From Symbiodinium natans (lineage: Eukaryota > Sar > Dinophyceae > Suessiales > Symbiodiniaceae): 62,000 nucleotides of DNA. Location of the stretch: contig CAJNDS010002537.1 in NCBI GenBank assembly GCA_905221605.1, forward strand, positions 1 to 62,000, given 5' to 3'. Shown here one piece after another: positions 53,324 to 62,000 of this stretch. The translations under genes and the position numbers were made by a program. The notes below the pieces were generated by a model. The model ran no database searches. It saw only the letters and a program-made list of their open reading frames with translations, and was not told where the DNA came from. The stretch's first letter is position 1. Every line of letters begins with the position of its first letter.

Positions 53324-53845
53324 CTACGAGCTTCCACTACCCTGACCAAATGAAGGCGGCCAGAAAACCATGCACAACGGCACAAGGATGCAGATCCCGG
53401 TGGATTCCCTCCCACGGCCCAGGGCCCACCACCAACAGCAACTACCAACACCTACTGCTCCTACAGTACTGCTCCTGTTGCTGTTGCTGCTGCTCTTCTG
53501 TTGTTCTTGGTGGTGGTGGTTGGTTGTGAGTTGATGTTTGTTGGTTCTTTCTTGCTTGCTTGGCTGGAAGGTTTCTTTGTTGGTTGGTTGGTTGGCTGGC
53601 TGGCTGGTTGTTCGGTGCTTGGTGTTTGCTGTTGGTTGTTGCTGTTTGTTGCTGCGGTGTTTCTTCCTTGTGACATCGTCGTTGTTGTCATGGGTGCTGT
53701 TGCTCTTGGTGGTGCCGGCTTCTGGCGTGTGCGGTGCTGTTCTTGTCTTCATTGTAGCGGTCAGCATGTCTTGCTGTTCTCTCTGTTGCTCTGAATCTGG
53801 CAGCCGCGCCTCAAGCCGCTGCCTGAGCTCTCGCACTGGGTCCAT
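53324..53845 (-). CDS. Hypothetical low-complexity frame
   Basis: Frame of 173 codons starting MDPVRELRQRLEARLPDSEQ, a plausible amphipathic helix, followed by Gln/Asn/Thr-rich text driven by a GTT/TTG microsatellite. It could be the first exon of the ADCK gene, a separate small gene, or a chance frame. No family recognised. Confidence 0.25.
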   Translation of the reverse strand: MDPVRELRQRLEARLPDSEQQREQQDMLTATMKTRTAPHTPEAGTTKSNSTHDNNDDVTRKKHRSNKQQQPTANTKHRTTSQPANQPTNKETFQPSKQERTNKHQLTTNHHHQEQQKSSSNSNRSSTVGAVGVGSCCWWWALGRGRESTGICILVPLCMVFWPPSFGQGSGSS

Positions 53846-56307
53846 ACTTCGGAGCTCTCTGTCGTGAGCCGTCTTTACCCGAAACCCTAAACCCTAAACC
53901 CTAAGCCCTAAGCCCTAAGCCCTAAATCCCTAAACCTAGACCCGGCTTCTTGTGAGTGTTTGAGGTGGGCTTCGAGCCCCGTGAATCGTCAGAAGAAGAG
54001 CGCCATATGTGACTCCCGGTTTAAAGTGAGCCCTCCTGGGAGTGGCTTAGGGTTTAGGGCCTAGGGGTGTTCGGGGCATCGGAATTTCTAGGAGAAATCT
54101 GGCACTCCGTGGTTGATCTTTTACTCACCTAAACCCTAAACCCTGAACCCTTTACCCCTAAACCCTAAACCCTAACCCTAAACCCTAAACCCTAAGCCCT
54201 GAACCCTCAACCCTAAACCGAGGAACGCACTGCAACACGGCCGCCACAAGGCCCCCCTTGAGATCGAGCTTCGCAGCTTTTTGCGCCTCAAGTCGGCTCA
54301 GGCCCCCCTCCCCTTTCCAAAACCACTACAGAACATTGGTGAGGCTCAACTGCTGTGAGCACGGCCTGGGATGCATTACACGAGCCGAAGAATCTAAGCT
54401 TGAACCGAAACCCTAAACCTTAACCGAGGCACTCAACCCTCAAACCTTCAACAAACCCCCCCCTCCCACCCTCCCCCTGCCCCCCCTTCCCCCCCCACCC
54501 CCCCTACCCCTGATGGGCTGGCACCCTACGATTCTTGAACCCCACACCCAAAAAACCCTAAACCCCAAAGCGTGAACCTTGAGCCCTAAGCCCTCAATCC
54601 TAAACTAACCCTCAACCCTAAACCCCAAACCATAAACCATAAACCCGGAACCCTAAACCCTAAACCCTAAACCCAACCCTTATTGCTTGGGGCCCAGCAA
54701 CTTGGGCGCTGCGGAATCACCATGCTCACGCGGATGCGCTGGGCCGGGCCGAGGCGGGTCGCGTAGCGTTAAAATTAGCGATGCTGTAGCAGGAAAAGGC
54801 TCTTATAGGATGTAACTTCAGCTAAGTTCTAGAGATACCTGTGCGTCCATCACATAAAAAGCGCTGTCGCGCCGGCGCCACCCCGTCGTCGCGCTGATGT
54901 CTAGACCCCTCCAGCTGGGCTAAAAAAAACAAACGCACATATCTTTGGAACTTAGATATCATGTACCTCATAGAAGGCACCCGCTCAGGGCTGAAGAATG
55001 CACACAAGCGCGAGAAGGTGTGAGACCCTCAACCACAACCGAAGCTATCCGAAACCTTAAACCTAAACCCCAAACCCCAAACCCCAAACCCTAAACCCTA
55101 AACCCTAAACCCTAAACCCTAAACCCTAAACCCTAAACCCTGCTCTCCGAAGTCTCCCCGCAGTCCTCTGTTGATTCTCAAGTACCGAAGAGCCCCGCCT
55201 CAGCCAGAAGCGGCTTCAGATGTCCTGAAACAGAGAGGGTTTAGGGTTTAGGGTTTAGGGTTTAGGGTTAGGGTTTAGGGTTAGGGTTTAGGTTCAACCA
55301 AGGATAGTGAAGCTGGGGCACATGACCAGTCATGGCCATACAGCGCAGCAAACATGCCTTTTGTGTCCATCCGCCACGCCATGGACGGTTGCCGAGACAC
55401 AGGTCAAGTCTGCGAAGTCAAGGCGACTTAACAACGATACCTCAACAGGTGACAGGATGTGTTAAGCTGGATATTGCTGAATCCTTCTTGGAAACAGAAG
55501 GACACCTCGCCAGACGTTGAAGTGCATCCAGGAAGCGGGCAACTTGAAACTGGCAGCCCCTGTCAGAGGTCGGGGGCTTGGGCGTTCATCGACTGTACAA
55601 TGGCAGTTCCCACGAGCTCTCGATCTCAGTATTCGCTGCGCCTAGCTGCGCTCCACGCAGTTCACTAAGTTAGAATAGCTCTTGTGTGGAGCTCTTGTTC
55701 ATCTGGCCATTGGACAGAACTTGGCCTTTCGCAGGATTTAGGGAACTTTCAAAGGCCGAAATCGATTTCAAAGATGCACTTTGCACATGCTTTGCACATG
55801 GTGCAACTGTACTTGTGTCGAATTGCTGTGTTGGTCTGTGCCAGGGTTTGTGCCTGGCAGGCCCCGAAGGACCAAAGGAAAGCCGAAGCATGTCCAGTAG
55901 GACTTCAAATGGAGTCAATTAAATCTCTTTTAAATGGTTTTACGGTTTTTGGTAGAGATTGCAGGCATTAGAGCCAAGTGAGCCATCGTCTACAGCTTGT
56001 GATTGGCAAAGTGTTGGCATCCTAAGCCACGCGAGTCAACTCTAGACGACGGCTGAGGTGTAGAACCGTGCCAGCCCGACAATGTCTGTGAGGCCACGTC
56101 AGAGGCCTGAAGCTGTGCAATCTAAACCCTACACCCTACACCCTAAATCCTAAACCTTAAGTCAATCCCTAAACAACCCTGGGCTGCCACGTTCTCATAT
56201 CAGCACTGTTAGCTGATACTAGCTCTGTCATAGGCTGAGACGTTTTTAAATGGTTCGGCAGATCGACTTGTTCTTCTGCCAAGGGCAAACAGAATCTCTC
56301 TGAATCT
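53846..56307. other. Spacer with many telomere-type blocks
   Basis: CCCTAAA or TTTAGGG blocks, mostly degenerate: 53878-53930, 54045-54058, 54130-54220, 54400-54680, 55060-55140 (clean), 55235-55291 (clean) and 56124-56175. Polypyrimidine C-rich DNA at 54455-54510. Frames at 55332-55971 match nothing. No gene recognised. Confidence 0.45.
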
Positions 56308-56425
56308 ATGGGGGGGTTTACCAAAAAATTAGGGGACCCACTATATACCACCATCATCCACCATCATAGTATGGGATCCCCTCATAATCAGGGCCCAAGG
56401 ACCCTGTGATTTCGGAAACCCCCAT
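56308..56425. mobile_element. Inverted-repeat element, GGGGGTTTnCGAAA family, 8-bp duplication
   Basis: Left ATGGGGGGGTTTACCAAAAA, right TTTCGGAAACCCCCAT, flanked by CTGAATCT at 56300-56307 and 56426-56433. Related to 27591-27707. Confidence 0.8.
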
Positions 56426-56551
56426 CTGAATCTTGGATGTGTCCAGTCTAAGTACCGGCACCTTTGTCTCTCAAGTCATCGGCTCGGCGACCAAATGCGC
56501 TCTTGACCGAGCATCCAAGGCTGATCAATCGTGCTAACATGACTGCTCTAC

Positions 56552-59500
56552 TTACTGCAAACCGCATGTGTCTTTCAACGAGGCACCCTCGTTTGGCTGG
56601 CTCCCTCCCATCTCGAGCCAGGATGGGTCAGACCAGTTCCTATACTGAACTTGGAACACTAGCTAAAATTACAAATTCAGCTGTTTCTTAGGAATTAAAG
56701 TGCCCAGAGAAAAAGAAAAAGGTATTTCCAAGTGTCTCTAAGGTTCTGGGGCTCTTCGGATTCTTTGCTCTCTTTTCCTTCGAAGCGCTGCTTGCAAAGG
56801 TCACGGACCTCCTGCATCATCTCCCCAAGGAAGTCATCGGGATCACGAGGGCCTGTGGTCACTGACTTTATCCAAAGCGTCCCGTCGCTGTCATACATGA
56901 AGTCCCCGACATTGGAAACATCATCCTCATCCACCTCTGTGCCGTACTTGAGCGCATAAAGCTGCTTCACTTCTGCCAACTTCTGCTCAAGTCGCTCCAC
57001 ACGGCAGTCGCGGGGAACGCCAGTACCCTGGGTCACATTCCAGGCAGTGCCATCCTCATCATACTCCGTGTCCACATCGCGACCATACTTTTGGGAGTAC
57101 ATGTCCTTGACAGCCAACAGCATCTTCTCCAGCTTGTCCACGCGGCTGTCCGTGGGAATGCCTGTGCCGGTGGTCTGGATCCACGGAGTACCATCAGCAT
57201 CGTACTGGACATCGTCATCCTCATCCACCTCTGTGCCGTACTTGAGCGCATAAAGCTGCTTCACTTCTGCCAACTTCTGCTCAAGTCGCTCCACACGGCA
57301 GTCGCGGGGAACGCCAGTACCCTGGGTCACATTCCAGGCAGTGCCATCCTCATCATACTCCGTGTCCACATCGCGACCATACTTTTGGGAGTACATGTCC
57401 TTGACAGCCCACAGCATCTTCTCCAGCTTGTCCACGCGGCTGTCCGTGGGAATGCCTGTGCCGGTGGTCTGGATCCACGGAGTACCATCAGCATCGTACT
57501 GGACATCGTCATCCTCATCCACCTCTGTGCCGTACTTGAGCGCATAAAGCTGCTTCACTTCTGCCAACTTCTGCTCAAGTCGCTCCACACGGCAGTCACG
57601 GGGAACGCCAGTACCCTGGGTCACATTCCAGGCAGTGCCATCCTCATCATACTCCGTGTCCACATCGCGACCATACTTTTGGGAGTACATGTCCTTGACA
57701 GCCAACAGCATCTTCTCCAGCTTGTCCACGCGGCTGTCCGTGGGAATGCCTGTGCCGGTGGTCTGGATCCACGGAGTACCATCAGCATCGTACGGGACAT
57801 CGTCATCCTCATCCACCTCTGTGCCGTACTTGAGCGCATAAAGCTGCTTCACTTCTGCCAACTTCTGCTCAAGTCGCTCCACACGGCAGTCACGGGGAAC
57901 GCCAGTACCCTGGGTCACATTCCAGGCAGTGCCATCCTCATCATACTGTGTCCACATCGCGACCATACTTTTGGGAGTACATGTCCTTGACAGCCAACAG
58001 CATCTTCTCCAGCTTGTCCACGCGGCTGTCCGTGGGAATGCCTGTGCCGGTGGTCTGGATCCACCATCAGCATCGTACTGGACATCGTCATCCTCATCCA
58101 CCTCTGTGCCGTACTTGAGCGCATAAAGCTGCTTCACTTCTGCCAACTTCTGCTCAAGTCGCTCCACACGGCAGTCACGGGGAACGCCAGTACCCTGGGT
58201 CACATTCCAGGCAGTGCCATCCTCATCATACTCCGTGTCCACATCGCGACCATACTTTTGGGAGTACATGTCCTTGACAGCCAACAGCATCTTCTCCAGC
58301 TTGTCAACGCGGCTGTCCGTGGGAATGCCTGTGCCGGTGGTCTGGATCCACGGAGTACCATCAGCATCGTACTGGACATCGTCATCCTCATCCACCTCTG
58401 TGCCGTACTTGAGCGCATAAAGCTGCTTCACTTCTGCCAACTTCTGCTCAAGTCGCTCCACACGGCAGTCACGGGGAACGCCAGTACCCTGGGTCACATT
58501 CCAGGCAGTGCCATCCTCATCATACTCCGTGTCCACATCGCGACCATACTTTTGGCAGTACATGTCCTTGACAGCCAACAGCATCTTCTCCAGCTTGTCC
58601 ACGCGGCTGTCCGTGGGAATGCCTGTGCCGGTGGTCTGGATCCACGGAGTACCATCAGCATCGTACTGGACATCGTCATCCTCATCCACCTCTGTGCCGT
58701 ACTTGAGCGCATAAAGCTGCTTCACTTCTGCCAACTTCTGCTCAAGTCGCTCCACACGGCAGTCACGGGGAACGCCAGTACCCTGGGTCACATTCCAGGC
58801 AGTGCCATCCTCATCATACTCCGTGTCCACATCGCGACCATACTTTTGGGAGTACATGTCCTTGATAGCCCACAGCATCTTCTCCAGCTTGTCCACGCGG
58901 CTGTCCGTGGGAATGCCTGTGCCGGTGGTCTGGATCCACGGAGTACCATCAGCATCGTACTGGACATCGTCATCCTCATCCACCTCTGTGCCGTACTTGA
59001 GCGCATAAAGCTGCTTCACTTCTGCCAACTTCTGCTCAAGTCGCTCCACACGGCAGTCTCGGGGAACGCCAGTACCCTGGGTCACATTCCAGGCAGTGCC
59101 ATCCTCATCATACTCCGTGTCCACATCGCGACCATACTTTTGGGAGTACATGTCCTTGACAGCCAACAGCATCTTCTCCAGCTTGTCCACGCGGCTGTCC
59201 GTGGGAATGCCTGTGCCGGTGGTCTGGATCCATGGAGTGCCATCAGCATCGTACTGGACATCGTCATCCTCATCCACCTCTGTGCCGTACTTGAGCGCAT
59301 AAAGCTGCTTCACTTCTGCCAACTTTTGCTCAAGTCGCACCACACGGCAGTCACGGGGAACGCCAGTACCTTGGGTCACATTCCAGGCAGTGCCATCCTC
59401 ATCATACTCAGTGTCCACATCGCGACCATACTTTTGGCAGTACATGTCCTTGACAGCCAACAGCATCTTCTCCAGCTTGTCCACGCGGCTGTCCATGGGA

Positions 59501-60612
59501 ATGCCTGTGCCGGTGGTCTGGATCCACGGAGTACCATCAGCATCGTACTGGACATCGTCATCCTCATCCACCTCTGTGCCGTACTTGAGCGCATAAAGCT
59601 GCTTCACTTCTGCCAACTTCTGCTCAAGTCGCTCCACACGGCAGTCACGGGGAACGCCAGTACCTTGGGTCACATTCCAGGCAGTGCCATCCTCATCATA
59701 CTCCGTGTCAACATCGCGACCATACTTCTGGGAGAACATGTCCTTGACAGCCAACAGCATCTTCTCCAGCTTGTCCACGCGGCTGTCCGTGGGAATGCCT
59801 GTGCCGGTGGTCTGGATCCACGGAGTACCATCAGCATCGTACTGGACATCGTCATCCTCATCCACCTCTGTGCCATACTTGAGAACGTAAAGCTGCTTCA
59901 CTTCTGCCAACTGCTGCTCAAGTCGCTCCACACGGCAGTCACGGGGAACGCCAGTACCTTGGGTCACATTCCAGGCAGTGCCATCCTCATCATACTCCGT
60001 GTCAACATCGCGACCATACTTCTGGGAGAACATGTCCTTGACAGCCAACAGCATCTTCTCCAGCTTGTCCACGCGGCTGTCCGTGGGAATGCCTGTGCCG
60101 CTGGTCTGGACCCAGGGAGTACCATCAGCATCGTACTGGACATCGTCATCCTCATCCACCTCCGCACCATACTTGTCTGTGTAGAGTTGCTTCACTTCGG
60201 CCAACTTCTGCTGAAGGCTCTCCACACGGTGGTCACAGTCTAACAGCCCACCTTTTGGCCAGGAAGCGGCATGCATATCGTGCTCCACGTCATGGCCAGA
60301 GTGTTTGCGGAAGTAGAAGGCTTGAAAGCTGTCAGAGCTGTCAAAGCATTCTTCTTCATCTTCAGGAATTGACAGCTGCCTTGTAAGTAACGGGAAGTGC
60401 TCTTCGTCGAAAGGGTGTTCCGAGTACCCTATAGGAAGCCGGAACGGCTTGTGGTCCGGCGTTGCCGGGGCCGTGCTCGCCTGCGAGAGAGGCGTTGACG
60501 TAGAGGTAGCCTCTGCGTCCTTCTTCGTGGGGTCGGGGCTCGCGGGCTCATGACCGGCGAGCCCCGCAGTCGCTATCTGAAGCTCCAAGGCACGAGGAAC
60601 AAACATTGGCAT
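56552..60612 (-). CDS. Tandem-repeat acidic coiled-coil protein (294-bp unit, ~11 copies)
   Basis: Exon 1 60612-56747, exon 2 56639-56552; intron 56640-56746 (GA-AG). From the ATG at 60612 (MPMFVPRALELQ), about 120 residues of Pro/Ser/Thr- and Glu-rich text precede about 11 copies of a 98-aa unit. Each unit is two related halves: one with LEQKLAEVKQLYALKYG, VDEDDD, YDADGTPW; the other with LEKMLLAVKDMYSQKYG, EYDEDGTAW. Each half is a short amphipathic helix, an acidic loop with a DxDG motif and a GTG turn. The DxDG loops suggest possible divalent-cation binding, but no standard EF-hand is complete. Units are nearly identical in DNA. Exon 2 ends CGLQ-stop. Upstream codons to 60765 are encoded by a microsatellite, so the later ATG is preferred. 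No family recognised. Confidence 0.8.
56640..56746 (-). mobile_element. Introner, GA-AG (107 nt)
   Basis: CCCCA|GAAC + CTTAGAGACACTTGG ... CCAAGTTCAGTATAG|GAAC. 4-bp duplication gives the GA donor. Removal adds a 28-residue C-terminus (NWSDPSWLEMGGS...). Related sequence is nested in the element at 23386-23625. Confidence 0.85.
56930..60250 (-). repeat. 294-bp coding tandem repeat
   Basis: About 11 units in register at 294 bp, except the unit at about 57840-58124, which is 285 bp because of a 7-nt and a 2-nt deletion. Mismatches between units are few and scattered. Confidence 0.95.
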
Positions 60613-62000
60613 CTTGAGTTCGGACTCAAAGAAAGGGAATGCGGAGAGCGGAATGCAGGTGAGCTCGAGCTGAAAACGGCACTTCAGCCACAGCAGTTCG
60701 GGAGCTTTCGGCTCAAGGCAAGAGCCCATACAAACAAACATACATACGTACATACATACATGCATGCATGCATATAGACATAGATATAGACATAGATATA
60801 GATATAGGTATAGATATAGATATAGATATAGGTATAGGTATAGGTATGGATGTAGATATAGATATAGATATAACTATAACTGTAACTAGAACTGTACACA
60901 GCTTGAAAACTCACGTACGTACATACATACATCGTATATATGTATCTATCTATGTATAGATGTGGCCATTTATCCATGTGTTACCGTTTATAAGGCAAGC
61001 TGAGCCGGAGTGCCTCTGTGTGCGGACCACCGAGATGACCGGAATCGGCGCAGCAAGGAGCCTCACCATGGTCTCCCGGAAACTTCAGGGCCTGGGAGAG
61101 TGCATCGGATGGCCGATTCGGGGGTTTCCGAAACATAGGGGTTTAGGGTTTAGGGTTTAGGGTTTAGGGTTTAGGGTTTAGGGTTTAGGGTTTAGGGTTT
61201 AGGGTTTAGGGGGACCCTGAAAGTAGAGGCTTGCTGCGTGAAGGGCTCTTTGCTCAGACGCAAAGTGAAGCCGCGGCCATGCCACGTTGCACGACACTCG
61301 GCCTGCAAACGAGGCCCTGCCCAATGTTCAGAGAAAGACATAAGAAAACAAGATCATGGCTCTTGCTACAGGGAACGCCCCACGCCTTCAAAGGTTTCCG
61401 ACAACAAGCGCTAAGGCAACACAACTGCGGGAAGCTTGGTGCTTGTGCAGTCATGCGAGAGCGGCAACTTGTGGGAAGGTGGCCCCCGAGGCATCCCGAG
61501 CTTCCACTGGCAAGCGAAAGAGCAGCGCAGGTCGAGCCCGCGGCTTGCGACATCTGCTCCTGACATCACATATCCGACAAGAAGGATGTGAAAAACGAGA
61601 GAGAGAGAGGGAGAGAGAGAGGGAGAGAGACAGGGAGAGAGAGAGGGAGAGAGAGAGGGAGAGAGAGAGGGAGAGGGGGAGAGGGAGAGTGAGAGGAAGA
61701 GAGGGAGAGAAGGAGATTGAGGAGACGCGAGCAGCCCACAGTCATGATGGCAAGCCCGCACGGGGATGCAGGGCTTGCTCAGCGTCACTTGCATTTATTG
61801 CCAAATGACCGCGCGCCTCGGTTTACCAGCCTCACTCTTTCGAAGACCAAGTGAAGGAAGAGCAGCATCGTCCTATCGCATGTGGACGATATGGAAACAT
61901 TAATGACAAGGAATGGTTTTGAAGGAGTGGAATCATTTATGAAGGGAGAGAAACTGAAACCAAAAACCGAAGGACCAAAGACAACCACAGTAGGAAGCCC
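60613..62000. other. Upstream flank with microsatellites and telomere array
   Basis: CATA/GATATA microsatellite (60738-60890); GGGGGTTTCCGAAA element end at 61110-61136 followed by ten TTTAGGG units (61138-61211); imperfect GAGAGG run (61598-61712). A minus-strand ATG at 61072 (MVRLLAAPIPVISVV) might be a first exon of the tandem-repeat gene. Nothing else supported. Confidence 0.4.

Noticed and set aside
58258-60243. Plus-strand open frame of 661 codons opposite the tandem-repeat gene, and a similar one at 57091-57990
   Set aside because: Shadow of the 294-bp repeat: no stop occurs in that antisense frame of one unit, so all units stay open. The minus-strand reading has helices, acidic loops and a sensible N-terminus; the plus one does not.
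60613-60765. Start of the tandem-repeat protein at 60765
   Set aside because: Its first codons (Met/Cys/Val/Tyr alternation) come from a CATA microsatellite; the ATG at 60612 opens protein-like sequence.

Overview
This is a nuclear window of a dinoflagellate-type genome. The evidence is many interstitial arrays of TTTAGGG/CCCTAAA (the plant/dinoflagellate-type telomere unit), protein genes cut by many ~95-160 nt introns whose 5' dinucleotide is GT, GC or GA, nearly all recognisable genes on one strand (minus), and a large load of microsatellites. The species cannot be named from the sequence. No rRNA, tRNA, spliced-leader gene, CRISPR array or operon-type signal was recognised.

Layout (genes on minus, so read right to left): a repeat protein of ~49-aa half-units (56552-60612); a UbiB/ADCK-type kinase-like gene (49669-53164); a ubiquitin-like/ankyrin gene (46669-47850); two paralogous large secreted or surface proteins in tandem, G (40771-45627, signal peptide to transmembrane tail) and H (about 26061-40543, spread over ~14 kb by repeat-filled introns), both with a stonustoxin/verrucotoxin-like N-terminal domain and fibronectin-III-like parts; a short-chain dehydrogenase (20427-21167); a NIDO-AMOP-vWD protein (14643-18859); a polytopic membrane protein with split TIR-like motifs (9917-12415); a frameshifted ankyrin pseudogene (5797-6573); a ubiquitin-like protein (3884-4474); and a TPR protein with one in-frame TAG (1403-3084). 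Gene models were joined by hand from reading frames, splice dinucleotides and continuity of protein families. Gaps between them hold interstitial telomere arrays, inverted-repeat elements and low-complexity DNA.

The most interesting signal is how introns arise here. (1) At least 17 introns are short insertions flanked by 3-5 bp direct repeats. Most start CT and end AG after the direct repeat, and several have inverted termini and recur in different genes. The upstream copy of the target-site duplication supplies the donor (GT, GC or GA, whichever was in the target) and the terminal AG of the element supplies the acceptor. This fits introner elements, which are known from dinoflagellates. (2) Telomere-repeat arrays have also been inserted. 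Several are bounded by direct repeats of 7-31 bp. One (16045-16202) is a coding-gene intron made by a 31-bp exon duplication around 18 telomere units, so that one exonic AGGT serves as donor in the first copy and acceptor in the second. A second locus gives a filled site (46184-46235) and an empty site (~25184) in two copies of the same dispersed sequence. Together these suggest telomere-seeded break repair as a second route to intron gain.
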